Shown: positions 1-8,569, counted from the first letter of the stretch. The stretch is DNA of 64,000 bases from Myxococcaceae bacterium (GCA_004297725.1 SCUS01000041.1:124001-188000), one strand, 5' to 3'. Notes: generated by a model from the sequence alone, not told the origin. A program made the numbers and translations.

Positions 1-3000
1 GCGACCCGAGGGTGATCATCGCGGTGCTCGACTCGGGCATCAACTGGGACAACGACGACATCGTCAACAAGATCGCCCTCAACACCGCGGAGCTCCCGAT
101 GCCCGAGGGCGCGACGAGCTACGACAGCAACGGCGACGGCGTCGTCAACATCGTCGACTACCTGCGCGACTCGCGGGTCACCTGCGGCACCGGCCCGGCG
201 AGCGCGCGCAACCCGCGGCAGTGCCGCGGGGCCGACGGGATGCCCAACGACCCCAACGGCAACGGGGTCTTCGACCCGGGCGACCTCATCCGGGTCTTCT
301 CCGACCGCACCGACGCCGACCGCAACGGCTACGTCGACGACATCGCCGGCTGGGACTTCTTCCAGGACGACAACGACCCCGCGGACGCCACGCGCTTCGG
401 CCACGGCACCGGCGAGATGCGCTGGAGCGCCGCGGAGACCAACAACGGCATCGGCGACGCCGGCGACTGCCCCCGCTGCATGCTGCTCCCCATCCGCGCG
501 GCGGACAGCTTCATCGGCGAGGTCGACGACTTCGCGCAGGGCGTCGTGTACTCCGTCGACCGCGGCGCCCGCGTGGTGCAGGAGGCCCTCGGCACCCTCG
601 ACAACAGCACCTTCGCGCGACGCGCCATCGACTACGCCTACGCGCACAACGTGCCCGTGATCGCCAGCGCCGCGGACGAGAACTCCCGGCACCACAACGT
701 CCCCGGCACCAACAACCACACGCTGGTGGTGCACGCGATCCGCTACGACACCGAGACGCTCACCCGCAGCACGACCTTCCTCAACTTCAACAACTGCACC
801 AACTACGGCGCGCAGCTCGTGCTCTCCGTCTCCGGCACCGGGTGCTCCTCCGAGGCCACGGGCCACACCGCGGGCCACGCCGGGCTGATGCAGTCCTACG
901 CGCTCGAGCACTCGCTCACCCCGGCGCTCACCGCCGAGGAGATCTACCAGCTCCTCGCGCGCACCACCGACGACATCAACGTGCCCGAGAGCCAGCCCGG
1001 GCACCCGATGTTCGACGACACCAAGTACCCGTCGCTCCCCGGCTGGGACCAGCGCTTCGGCTACGGCCGCACCAACGCCCGCCGGGCCATGGAGTGGCTG
1101 CGCGACGGGAAGATCCCGCCGGAGGTGGACGTCACCTCGCCGCGCTGGTTCACGGTGCTCAACCCCGGCCGCCCGGCGGAGCAGACCCTTCGCATCGAGG
1201 GCCGCATCGCCGCCGCCCGCGCGCCGCGCTTCGATTACACCGTCGAGTATGCGACCGGCGTCGAGCCCGCGGACACCGCCTGGGTGATGGTGCGCCGGGA
1301 GACCAACGTCACCGCCGCGGTCACCGACCGCCTCGCCGACATCGACCTGCGCACGCTCAACGTCAACAACCCCGGCGAGCGCGCCAACCGCTACACCCTC
1401 ACCGTGCGCATCCGCGCGGTCGCCCACTACGACGCCCCGGTCGGAGACGTCCCGGGCGAGGTGCGGCGCGCGTTCTACGTGCACCGCGACGAGAGCGTGC
1501 TCCCGAACTTCCCCATCGACGTGGGCGGCTCCGGGGAGAGCTCGGCCAAGACCGTCGACCTCGACGGCGACGGGTCGCGGGAGATCATCTACGGCACCGC
1601 CGACGGCGACCTGCACGCCTACCGCGCCAACGGCACCGAGATGCCGGGCTTCCCGGCGCACACGGTTCCGCTCTTCGGGATGCGCTCGTCGCACGCGACG
1701 AACTACGTCGGCAGCGCGGCCTACTCGGGCGAGTCGCCCGCCATCGACCCGGGGCGCGTCTTCGACCCCATCGTCGCCACCCCCGCCGTCGCCGACCTCG
1801 ACGGCGACGGCCGCCCGGAGATCGTCGTCAACAGCTACCACGGCACCGTGCACGTCTTCCGCGCCGACGGCACCAGCTACGGCCACGGCTTCCCCTACGC
1901 GCTGCCCGACGTGCCCAGCGCCATGACCGCCCCCGACCGCATCCTCCAGCGGGGCCTCTTCTGCTCCCCGGTGATCGCCGACCTCGACGGCGACATGCGC
2001 CCGGAGATCCTCTTCGGCGCCATGGACGGCAAGCTCTACGCGCTCGACGCCATGACCGCCGCGGTGAAGCCGGGCTATCCCGTGGTGATCCACTTCCCCG
2101 AGGCGGGCACCGAGTACAACCGGGTGTTCGGCAACGTGGGAGTCGGCAACTTCAATGGAGACACCATCCCCGACGTGGTGGTGGTCTCCAATGAGAAGCT
2201 CCGAGGGGACAACAACACCGGCGCCATCTACCTGGTGCACGGCGACGGCAACAACCACGCGGGCGGGGCCTTCCACCCCAACTGGCCCATCGCGGTGACC
2301 TCGTTCAACTTCTTCCCCCTGGTGGGCGAAGGGGTGTCGGGCGCGCCGCCCATCGCCGACATCGACGGCGACGGCCGGGACGAGATCGCCTTCACCGGCA
2401 ACGCGCTCCCCACCATCGCCTTCGTGCGAGGCGAGCAGTCGGCCATGGGCCGCCGCCCGGCGCTCAACACCCTCAACCGCGTGGCCCTGGCGCAGACCTC
2501 GCGGCGCGGCGCGCTCACCAACAACACCACGCAGATCGTGTCGTTCGCCAACGTGTTCAGCATGGGCGCCTGGGGCGACATGGACGGCGACCGCACCCCC
2601 GACTACGTGATCTCCGGCGCCGAGCTCAACCTGGCCATCAACCTGGGCGGCGGCGGTCGGGCGCGGCCCTTCTACCACCTGGTCGGGGCCTTCAGCGGCC
2701 GCGACGGCTACCCCCTCCCGGGCTATCCGCAGCTCCTGGAGGACTACACCTTCTTCATGAACCCCGCGATCGCCTCGGTGGACGGCGACCCCTACCCCGA
2801 GCTCATCGTCGGCACCGGCGGCTACTTCCTCGAGGCCTTCGACGCCTGCGGCCGCACCCCGGCGGGCTGGCCCAAGTTCACCGGCCAGTGGATCATCCCG
2901 TCGCCCGCCCTCGGGGACCTCGACGGCGACCACCGGATGGAGGTCGTGAGCGGCACCCGCGGCGGCCTGCTCTGGGCGTGGCGCACCCAGGCCGACGACC

Positions 3001-3335
3001 GCACGGCCAACGTGCAGTGGGAGAGCTTCCGCCACGACAACCGCAACACCGGCAACTACGGCACGCCCCTCACCCAGGGCGTGCGCACCACCGGCGACGC
3101 GGGGACCATCCAGTGCCCCGTCCCCCCGGAGCCCGACGCCGGGACCTCCCCGGAGGACTCCGGCGTCGTCGCCGACGCGAGCGCCGATGGCGGGGCGGCC
3201 GCTCCCCCGAGCCCCGACGACGGCTGCGGCTGCCGGGCGGCCGGTAGCGCGCCCACGGGAGCCCGCGGCGGCCTCGCGCTGCTGGGCCTCGGGCTCGCCG
3301 CCTCGCTGCGCCGCCGCCGTCGCCGCGCCGACTGA
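1..3335 (+). CDS. Subtilisin-family (S8) serine protease with FG-GAP repeats and MYXO-CTERM tail, 5' partial
   Basis: The reading frame is open from the window edge; the codons before the GTG at 12 read D-P-R and run straight into VIIAVLDSGIN, so the gene begins upstream. Subtilase triad candidates are Asp in VLDSGIN (30-32), His in GHGTGEM (402-404) and Ser in SEATGHTAG (849-851). The Ser block is unusual, with GCSSEATG where GTSMATPH is normal. From about 1550 to 2990 there are six or so FG-GAP/VCBS-type repeats of the form DLDGDG..PEI, probably a calcium-binding propeller. The end has an Asp/Ala linker, then GCGCRAAG, a hydrophobic stretch and an Arg cluster, the MYXO-CTERM sorting layout. 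Expected to be a secreted, surface-anchored protease; activity is uncertain because the motifs diverge. Confidence 0.85.
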   Translation, partial: DPRVIIAVLDSGINWDNDDIVNKIALNTAELPMPEGATSYDSNGDGVVNIVDYLRDSRVTCGTGPASARNPRQCRGADGMPNDPNGNGVFDPGDLIRVFSDRTDADRNGYVDDIAGWDFFQDDNDPADATRFGHGTGEMRWSAAETNNGIGDAGDCPRCMLLPIRAADSFIGEVDDFAQGVVYSVDRGARVVQEALGTLDNSTFARRAIDYAYAHNVPVIASAADENSRHHNVPGTNNHTLVVHAIRYDTETLTRSTTFLNFNNCTNYGAQLVLSVSGTGCSSEATGHTAGHAGLMQSYALEHSLTPALTAEEIYQLLARTTDDINVPESQPGHPMFDDTKYPSLPGWDQRFGYGRTNARRAMEWLRDGKIPPEVDVTSPRWFTVLNPGRPAEQTLRIEGRIAAARAPRFDYTVEYATGVEPADTAWVMVRRETNVTAAVTDRLADIDLRTLNVNNPGERANRYTLTVRIRAVAHYDAPVGDVPGEVRRAFYVHRDESVLPNFPIDVGGSGESSAKTVDLDGDGSREIIYGTADGDLHAYRANGTEMPGFPAHTVPLFGMRSSHATNYVGSAAYSGESPAIDPGRVFDPIVATPAVADLDGDGRPEIVVNSYHGTVHVFRADGTSYGHGFPYALPDVPSAMTAPDRILQRGLFCSPVIADLDGDMRPEILFGAMDGKLYALDAMTAAVKPGYPVVIHFPEAGTEYNRVFGNVGVGNFNGDTIPDVVVVSNEKLRGDNNTGAIYLVHGDGNNHAGGAFHPNWPIAVTSFNFFPLVGEGVSGAPPIADIDGDGRDEIAFTGNALPTIAFVRGEQSAMGRRPALNTLNRVALAQTSRRGALTNNTTQIVSFANVFSMGAWGDMDGDRTPDYVISGAELNLAINLGGGGRARPFYHLVGAFSGRDGYPLPGYPQLLEDYTFFMNPAIASVDGDPYPELIVGTGGYFLEAFDACGRTPAGWPKFTGQWIIPSPALGDLDGDHRMEVVSGTRGGLLWAWRTQADDRTANVQWESFRHDNRNTGNYGTPLTQGVRTTGDAGTIQCPVPPEPDAGTSPEDSGVVADASADGGAAAPPSPDDGCGCRAAGSAPTGARGGLALLGLGLAASLRRRRRRAD

Positions 3336-3799
3336 TCCCCCCTCCCGACTCCCGATAACCCCGCTCCGCCCAACCGACCGTTAGCCCGCTCGCCGCTCCC
3401 CGGCAGAGCGGACCGGTCTCCCTTGTGGCCAATGGAACCGTTATCGAATCGGGCATTTTCCAACACACAAAGCGCCCATATATGGAAAGACCGCGGGGCT
3501 GCCCCGTCGCTGCACAGCCCCTGTGTCGCCCTCGCACATGACCCGGCGCAGCCCGCTCCCTGCGGCCGCCGGGAGGGCCCGGTCGCCACCAGAATCCTCA
3601 TCGTTTCCCGTGAATTCTCGTCTCCTCGGGGCCTGGTGCTCCAGAGCAGGGAGAGCGGGGCTCGGGTGCACGGACACGCACACCTCGGCGGCTTGTCGTA
3701 TGAAAAATATCGATTGAAGACGTGACTTATCCAAGTTGCATGGGATATCGCTTGAGATGTCGACAATGACTGGTAACTGCGACGTATCTGGAGTGATGA
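3336..3799. other. Intergenic stretch with an AT-richer patch before the lipoprotein gene
   Basis: No gene is supported in these 464 bases. A tight CGGGGC-T-GCCCCG inverted repeat lies near 3492-3507, without a T-run. Bases from about 3695 to 3795 are clearly AT-richer than the surroundings and probably hold the promoter of the next gene, but I could not fit a convincing -35/-10 or -24/-12 pair. A GGAG at 3790-3793 sits six bases before the ATG at 3800. Confidence 0.4.
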
Positions 3800-4537
3800 A
3801 TGCAGCGACCATGTAGGTTCTCATGCCTGTTGATCCTCGCCGCCGGCTGTTCCGACGGCGTAGACACCTCGCTGGTCTCGATCGACGGCGGCAGCGGGGT
3901 CGCCGACGCCTCGGGCCCCGACTCGGGCCTCGGCGCCGACGCCCCCGCGACCGATCAGCCCCCCTCCCCCGACGCCGGGGCCCCCGCGCTCGACGCTCCG
4001 CCCGTCGTCACCGCCGACGCCCCGGGGGTCGACGCGCTCTCCTCCCCGGACGCGACTGCCCCCGATGTCTCCCGGCCCGACGCCGGGGCCGCCGACCGTC
4101 CCAGCGCAGACTCGGGTGCGACCGACGTCGGCGCGTCGCCCGACACGGGCGCCTCGTGCGACGGCCCGGCGCCTGCGGTGACGGTGACCGCGCCCGCCGC
4201 GGACGCGATGATCGAGACCTGCTCGGCCTCGGAGGCGGCGGTCTTCTACGACTTCGTCGCCTCGGTGGCTCCAGGCTCCAGCGTGCAGCAGGTCTCCGCC
4301 CGCTGGATCACCCCTGAAGGCGCCGCCGCCCCGCCCGCCGCGGCCCTCAGCGCCGCGCCCTTCATCTTCCGTCGCCAGGTCGGCGGCCCCACCACCGGGG
4401 CTCCCCCGCTCGCGGTCTTCGGCATCCGCGGGACCTGGCGCTTCGAGGTCACCGCGACCGACCGCTGCGGTCGGATGACCACCGCCTCCCGCAACTTCAC
4501 CCTCGTGTTCACGGCCCGGAGGTGTCCCAACCCATGA
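3800..4537 (+). CDS. Asp/Pro-rich exported lipoprotein of unknown function
   Basis: 245 residues. The N-terminus MQRPCRFSCLLILAAGC gives a lipobox LAAGC, so this should be a lipoprotein. Residues about 20-115 are a low-complexity Asp/Ala/Pro linker with repeats such as PDAGA and VDALSSPDA. The C-terminal ~120 residues form a compact domain with several Cys and an FEVTATDRCGR stretch that looks like an Ig-like or PKD-type beta domain; I do not recognise a family. The start is backed by GGAG at 3790-3793. The stop overlaps the start of the next gene as ATGA, so the two are probably cotranslated. Confidence 0.75.
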   Translation: MQRPCRFSCLLILAAGCSDGVDTSLVSIDGGSGVADASGPDSGLGADAPATDQPPSPDAGAPALDAPPVVTADAPGVDALSSPDATAPDVSRPDAGAADRPSADSGATDVGASPDTGASCDGPAPAVTVTAPAADAMIETCSASEAAVFYDFVASVAPGSSVQQVSARWITPEGAAAPPAAALSAAPFIFRRQVGGPTTGAPPLAVFGIRGTWRFEVTATDRCGRMTTASRNFTLVFTARRCPNP

Positions 4538-5550
4538 GTCTCTCCCATCGCTCCGCGCTCGTCCGACCCTTCCTCCTCGCCGCCTCGCTGCTGCTCTCGC
4601 TGCTCGCCCTGCCCTCGGTCTCGGCCGCCCAGGGGCGCTGCTCCTGCAACAGCGGCTGTCACCAGTACCCGGGGCAGTGCGTCCAGCGGAGCGCCACCGG
4701 ATGCGACCCGGGCTTCGCTCCCTTCTGCGGCACCCGCGCGGCGACCTGCCCCAACTCGGCCTGGGTCTCCTGCAGCGGAGAGTGCACCTGCGTCCGCGTC
4801 CCCGGCGGCGGCGACGGGGGTGTGCTCGACGCCTCGACCAGCGACCTCGGCGGCGCCGATGTCTCCTCCCCTCCCATGGACGCCCGCCCCGCGGACGTCT
4901 CCATCGGGCTCGACCGCCCCGTCGCCTCGGACGCCGACCCCCGCGTCGACGCGCCCCTGATGTCCCTCGACGCGCCCGCCTCCGACGCGCCCCCGGCGGA
5001 CGTCGTCTCCCCCGATCGTCCGGGCGTCCCCGACGCGGGCGTCAGCCCCGACGGCGCTGCGGTCGATCGCCCCCTCGCGACCGACCGGCCTCCCCCGGGC
5101 ACCGACGCCGGCTGCGAGTGCCCCGGCGGGGTCTGCATCGCCGGCGTCTGCGTGACCGAGCGCTGCACCTACCATCCCGAGCTGGGCTTCATCTGCAGCA
5201 GCGAGGGCACGAGCTGCCAGCTCATCGACAGCGAGCCCTTCTGCGTCCCGCTCTGCCTGGGGCAGACCTGCGCGGAGGGGGAGTTCTGCGACGAGAGCTC
5301 GGCGGGGCGCTGCGTGCGCGACGAGTGCGCGACCCGAACCTGCCCGGCGGGCACCACCTGCTATCGCAACCAGTGCGGCGCCTACGACGGCGGGGTGACC
5401 CGCTCCGCCGACGCCGGAGCGCCGGGCGGTGGTATGACCGCGGAGGAGAGCGGCTGCGGCTGCCGGGCGGCGGGCCCTGGGGCCTCGAAGTCGACCGCAT
5501 GGTGGGGAGTCGCAGCGCTCCTGTTCGCGATTCGAAGGAGGAAGAAGTAG
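4534..5550 (+). CDS. Cys-rich exported protein with Asp-rich linker and MYXO-CTERM tail
   Basis: About 338 residues from the ATG at 4534, which overlaps the previous stop and has GGAGG at 4518-4522; a GTG at 4522 is in frame but has no ribosome site. There is a signal peptide (LLAASLLLSLLALPSVSAAQ), then a Cys-rich region, an Asp/Pro/Ala linker of about 100 residues, and a second Cys-rich region with CxxGxxC-type spacing (CPAGTTCYRNQCG) typical of myxobacterial disulfide-rich modules. It ends with GCGCRAAG, a hydrophobic stretch and RRRKK, the MYXO-CTERM pattern also seen in the protease at the window start. Likely anchored at the cell surface; specific function unknown. Confidence 0.75.
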   Translation: MSLSHRSALVRPFLLAASLLLSLLALPSVSAAQGRCSCNSGCHQYPGQCVQRSATGCDPGFAPFCGTRAATCPNSAWVSCSGECTCVRVPGGGDGGVLDASTSDLGGADVSSPPMDARPADVSIGLDRPVASDADPRVDAPLMSLDAPASDAPPADVVSPDRPGVPDAGVSPDGAAVDRPLATDRPPPGTDAGCECPGGVCIAGVCVTERCTYHPELGFICSSEGTSCQLIDSEPFCVPLCLGQTCAEGEFCDESSAGRCVRDECATRTCPAGTTCYRNQCGAYDGGVTRSADAGAPGGGMTAEESGCGCRAAGPGASKSTAWWGVAALLFAIRRRKK

Positions 5551-5553
5551 GCA

Positions 5554-5868
5554 ATGAAGACGATGACCGGATCCTGGAGGGCTGCGGCCTTCGTTCTCGG
5601 GTGCGCGCTGCTGGCGGGTTGTACCGCGGGCCTCGGCGACGACTGCCGCAGCGACACCAACGGCTGCGCCGGCGGGCTCTACTGCTGCACCGAGGGCAAG
5701 TGCGGCCGGGGGATGTGCACCGCCGGATGCTCGAGCGACCGCGACTGCCCCGGAGGCACCTACTGCGAGGGGCGCATCTGCTGGCAGCCGTGCAGCGTGG
5801 ACGGCGACTGCTCCGACCACCTGCTCTGCAAGACCAAGGACGGCCGCCGGATGTGCCGCGGGGACTGA
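5554..5868 (+). CDS. Small Cys-rich lipoprotein
   Basis: 104 residues with a lipoprotein signal (ALLAGC). The mature part has about 16 Cys arranged in two or three small disulfide-type units such as CCTEGKCGRGMC and CPGGTYCEGRIC, like the Cys-rich modules of the preceding protein. GGAGG at about 5537-5541 lies well placed before the ATG. It follows the preceding gene by three bases, so 3800-5868 is probably one operon of surface proteins. No enzyme motif is visible. Confidence 0.75.
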   Translation: MKTMTGSWRAAAFVLGCALLAGCTAGLGDDCRSDTNGCAGGLYCCTEGKCGRGMCTAGCSSDRDCPGGTYCEGRICWQPCSVDGDCSDHLLCKTKDGRRMCRGD

Positions 5869-5890
5869 GCCTCCCCTCCTCCCGTCGCGC

Positions 5891-7021
5891 TCACCCCCAG
5901 AGCGCCCGCTCGATGCCTTCGGCCTGAGCCTCCCATCGCCACGGGGTCGCCCGCTCCCTCGCGGAGGGCGACCCGGTGGGGTGCTCCTCCCACGCCGCCC
6001 TCACGGCCTCCGCGATCTCCGCCGCGCTGGCCTCTCCGTCGAGCACCCGGCCCGCCTCGCCGACCATCCAGCCCACGGCTCCGCTCGCGGTCGCGACCAC
6101 CGCGGCGCCCGCGCCCATCGCCTCCATCAAGGCCACCGGAGCCCCCTCGCCCCTCCCCCCGGCGACCCGCCCCGCGGTGTGGAGGAACACCCTCGCCCTC
6201 CGCAGCCACGCGTCCCTGGTCGCCGCGTCGACGGCGCCCTCGAAGCGCGCGTCGAGCCCGTGCGCCGACGCCATCGCCTCGAGGCGCGCCCTCTCCGGAC
6301 CGTCGCCCAGCACCACCCAGGGGAGCCTTCGCCCCTGCGCCTTCAGCTCCGCCAGCGCCGACAGCGCCCGGTCGAGCCGCTTCACCGGCACCAGGCGCCC
6401 GACGCTCAGCACCACGTCGCGCGCCACGTCCCGCGCCTCCGCGGGCCAGTAGCCCATCGGCGCCACCTCCGGCGGTCGCGCCAGGCGCACCCCCGCGGCC
6501 GCGGGCAACATACCGTCCCAGGTAAAACGCCACCGCGTGGCGCTCGCGAACACCGCGCGACGGAGCGGCGTCGGCAGGCGCTCGAGCAGCCACCCGTCGG
6601 TGCCGTGGACGATCGCCAGGTGAGGCCGCGATCCCCGCACCGAGCCGGCGATGAGCGCCGAGGGCAGCGCGAAGTGGCTCACCCAGCCGTCGACCTCGCG
6701 CGAGTGACGCGCCGCCAGCGAGGCCAGCGAGGCCGTCGTGCGGGCAGCCCGGGCCCACACCCGAGGCCGCCCTCTCCCCTCCCCGAGGCGGAGGCGCTCC
6801 GGGGCTCCTCCGCCTGCGAAGACCCCGCCGTCCACGTCCTCGACCGAGGCGATGCGCACGCCCTCCGCCGGCAGCGCGACGCGCCCCCGAGGGACGCTCC
6901 CCAGCAGCTTCACCCGCACGCCCCGCCGCGCCAGGGCGATGGCCATCTCCCGCACGAAGGCCCCCGCCGAGGGGTCGCCGTCGTGCGGCAGGCTCGTCGT
7001 CAGCATCGCTACCGTGCGCAC
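5891..7021 (-). CDS. GT4-family (GT-B fold) glycosyltransferase
   Basis: 376 residues. The N-terminus shows the GT4 pattern: TTSLPHDGDPSAGAFVRE, with the glycine-rich loop near the start. The C-terminal half has VLSVGRLVPVKRLD, the sugar-nucleotide-binding segment with GDGPERARLEAMA, and the E-x7-E region at GEGAPVALMEAMGAG. It should transfer a sugar from an NDP-sugar to a lipid or polysaccharide acceptor in the cytoplasm; the substrate cannot be read. The start is GTG with AGGAG seven bases upstream on the minus strand. It is divergent from the DUF2249 gene, with which it shares a 187-base spacer. Confidence 0.85.
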   Translation of the reverse strand: MRTVAMLTTSLPHDGDPSAGAFVREMAIALARRGVRVKLLGSVPRGRVALPAEGVRIASVEDVDGGVFAGGGAPERLRLGEGRGRPRVWARAARTTASLASLAARHSREVDGWVSHFALPSALIAGSVRGSRPHLAIVHGTDGWLLERLPTPLRRAVFASATRWRFTWDGMLPAAAGVRLARPPEVAPMGYWPAEARDVARDVVLSVGRLVPVKRLDRALSALAELKAQGRRLPWVVLGDGPERARLEAMASAHGLDARFEGAVDAATRDAWLRRARVFLHTAGRVAGGRGEGAPVALMEAMGAGAAVVATASGAVGWMVGEAGRVLDGEASAAEIAEAVRAAWEEHPTGSPSARERATPWRWEAQAEGIERALWG

Positions 7022-7056
7022 CGCGAAGCTCCTAGCACGCGAGACCGCCGGGCCAT

Positions 7057-7073
7057 CGTTTCGGAATGAAACA
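7057..7073. promoter_or_regulatory. 17-bp dyad, probable binding site of the adjacent sigma-54 activator
   Basis: CGTTTC-GGAAT-GAAACA, with perfect GTTTC/GAAAC arms around a 5-base spacer. A near copy (8462-8478) lies directly before the start of the activator gene. This copy is centred about 66 bases upstream of the -24 element at 7130-7145, a normal place for an enhancer site of a sigma-54 activator. Confidence 0.6.
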
Positions 7074-7129
7074 CCGTCCCCCTGACCCGCGCGGCCCTCC
7101 GAAGCGAGCGAATCGCCCGATCACCGCCG

Positions 7130-7145
7130 CGGCATGGAGGGTGCT
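7130..7145 (+). promoter_or_regulatory. Sigma-54 (-24/-12) promoter candidate for the DUF2249 gene
   Basis: CGGCATGGAGGGTGCT: the -24 GG and -12 GC are separated by exactly ten bases, and GGCATG and TGCT match the consensus GGCAYG and TGCW; the leading T and the first T of TTGC are substituted. Transcription would start near 7156, about 53 bases before the proposed TTG start. Confidence 0.5.
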
Positions 7146-7208
7146 CTCCACCGTCCCGTGCGCGCTCCCCGTCGGAGCGACGCCACACACGGACAGGAGA
7201 GTCTCCCC

Positions 7209-7469
7209 TTGGCACACGATCACCAGCACCTTCAGGCCGATCAGCTCTATCCCTTCGACGCGCGCGGCGTGGCCCGGCGCTTCCGTCACTCCGCCATCTT
7301 CGGCGCCCTCGACTCGCTCCGCCCGGGCGAGACCATGCGCTTCTGCAACGACCACGACCCGCTGCCGCTGCTCGAGCAGCTTCGGACGCGCTACGGCGCG
7401 AGCGTCGAGATCAGCTACGTCTCGCGCACCCCCGGCGAGATCGTCATCGACTTCGCCCGCAAGGGCTGA
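7209..7469 (+). CDS. DUF2249 family protein
   Basis: About 86 residues from a TTG at 7209, which is preceded by AGGAGAG (7195-7201) at seven bases. The upstream in-frame ATG at 7134 lies inside the sigma-54-like promoter and its translation is low-complexity, so the TTG is preferred. The domain shows the DUF2249 signature: DARGVARRF, then LRPGETMRFCNDHDPLPLLEQL, then EISYVSRTPGEIVIDF, and the length fits the family. DUF2249 proteins are small, often found with denitrification, NO-response or hemerythrin genes; the biochemical role is unproven. Convergent with the sigma-54 activator, which likely controls it through the dyad at 7057-7073. Confidence 0.8.
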   Translation: MAHDHQHLQADQLYPFDARGVARRFRHSAIFGALDSLRPGETMRFCNDHDPLPLLEQLRTRYGASVEISYVSRTPGEIVIDFARKG

Positions 7470-7481
7470 GCGGGCGGGGCC

Positions 7482-8459
7482 CTACTCCCGCAGCTTCCGC
7501 CAGAGGGTGCTGCGGCCGATGCCCAGGTGGCGGGCGGCCTCGACCTGAGAGCCGCCGCACGCCTCCAGCACCCGGAGCATGTGCTCGCGCTCGACCTCGG
7601 CGAGCGATCGCAGGTCGACGCCCTGAGGGCGCGGAGCAGGCGCTGCGCTCGGCGAGGCCAGCTCGTCGGGCAGGTGCTCGAGGTCGATCACTCCGCCGCG
7701 AGCGAGGGCGACCCCGTGCTTCACCGCGCTCGCCAGCTCGCGGACGTTGCCCGGCCAGCGGTGCCTCGCGAAGACCTTCCGGGCGGCCGGGGAGAAGACC
7801 AGCTCGGCCCGGCCCTCGGCGGCGAGGAAGGCGCGAGCGAGCGGGAGCACGTCCTCGGGGCGGTCGCGCAGCGGAGGCACGCGGAGCCGGAGGACGTTGA
7901 GTCGGTAGAAGAGGTCCTCGCGGAAGAGGCCGCGCTCGACGAGGCCCGGGAGGTCGCGGTGCGTCGCGCAGACGATGCGGGCGTCGACCAGCGACGAGTG
8001 GGTCTCCCCGACGCGGCGCACCTCCCCGTCCTGGAGCACCCGCAGCAGCTTGGCCTGGAAGGCGACAGGCATCTCGGCGATCTCGTCGAGGAAGAGCGTC
8101 CCTCCGTGCGCGGCCTCGAAGAGACCCCGCCGGGCGGTCGAGGCGCCGGTGAAGGCGCCGCGGGCGTGGCCCAGGAGCTCCGACTCCAGGAGCTCGGTCG
8201 GCACCGCCGCGACGTTCACGGCGATGAAGGGCGCCTGCCGCCGCCGGCTGCTGCCGTGCAACGCCCTCGCGACCACCTCCTTGCCCGAGCCGCTCTCACC
8301 GAGGATCACCACCGGGGCGTTGGTGTCGGCGAAGAGGCGCGCGCGACACAGCATCGCCCTCATCGCAGGGCTGCGAGCGACGATGCGGGAGGGCCGGGCG
8401 GGTGAGCCGACCACCGGGTCGAGCCCGCACACCGAACAGGTCTCGGGTTCGTGGTCCAT
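7482..8459 (-). CDS. Sigma-54-dependent enhancer-binding transcription activator (AAA+ / Fis HTH), no sensory domain
   Basis: 325 residues. Walker A GESGSGK at 54-60, GAFTGA at 101-106 (the loop that contacts sigma-54), Walker B TLFLDE at 121-126, and a Fis-type helix-turn-helix at about 290-325 (SQVEAARHLGIGRSTLWRKL). The N-terminus before the AAA+ domain is only about 25 residues and carries a C8-x-x-C11 pair instead of a receiver, GAF or PAS domain, so regulation may depend on a redox or metal signal at these Cys or on protein level. A copy of the GTTTC/GRAAC dyad lies 3-19 bases before its start codon, suggesting autorepression. Likely target: the neighbouring DUF2249 gene. Confidence 0.9.
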   Translation of the reverse strand: MDHEPETCSVCGLDPVVGSPARPSRIVARSPAMRAMLCRARLFADTNAPVVILGESGSGKEVVARALHGSSRRRQAPFIAVNVAAVPTELLESELLGHARGAFTGASTARRGLFEAAHGGTLFLDEIAEMPVAFQAKLLRVLQDGEVRRVGETHSSLVDARIVCATHRDLPGLVERGLFREDLFYRLNVLRLRVPPLRDRPEDVLPLARAFLAAEGRAELVFSPAARKVFARHRWPGNVRELASAVKHGVALARGGVIDLEHLPDELASPSAAPAPRPQGVDLRSLAEVEREHMLRVLEACGGSQVEAARHLGIGRSTLWRKLRE

Positions 8460-8461
8460 GG

Positions 8462-8478
8462 TGTTTCAAGTTGGAACA
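8462..8478. promoter_or_regulatory. 17-bp dyad immediately upstream of the sigma-54 activator start
   Basis: TGTTTC-AAGTT-GGAACA, one mismatch from a perfect dyad and the same layout ([CT]GTTTC-N5-GRAACA) as the site at 7057-7073. Its location next to the start codon fits autoregulation. Confidence 0.55.
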
Positions 8479-8563
8479 TGGGCGCCAACCCCCCGGGAGG
8501 GCAATCCGGCGCCCTCCGTCGGTCCATCGGAGGTTGCCTATCCCAGCGCGCGGCGGCTGCGTT

Positions 8564-8569
8564 TATATA
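8564..8569 (+). promoter_or_regulatory. -10-like TATATA six bases before the biotin carboxylase start
   Basis: TATATA stands out in GC-rich DNA and ends six bases before the ATG at 8576. No Shine-Dalgarno is present, so transcription may start at or next to the start codon (leaderless mRNA). No good -35 was found. Confidence 0.45.

Noticed and set aside
3480..3515. CGGGGC-T-GCCCCG as a terminator
   Set aside because: The loop is one base and no T-run follows, so it cannot form a normal hairpin.
7134..7208. ATG at 7134 as start of the DUF2249 gene
   Set aside because: It lies within the sigma-54-like -24/-12 element, the translated segment is low-complexity, and AGGAGAG precedes the TTG at 7209.
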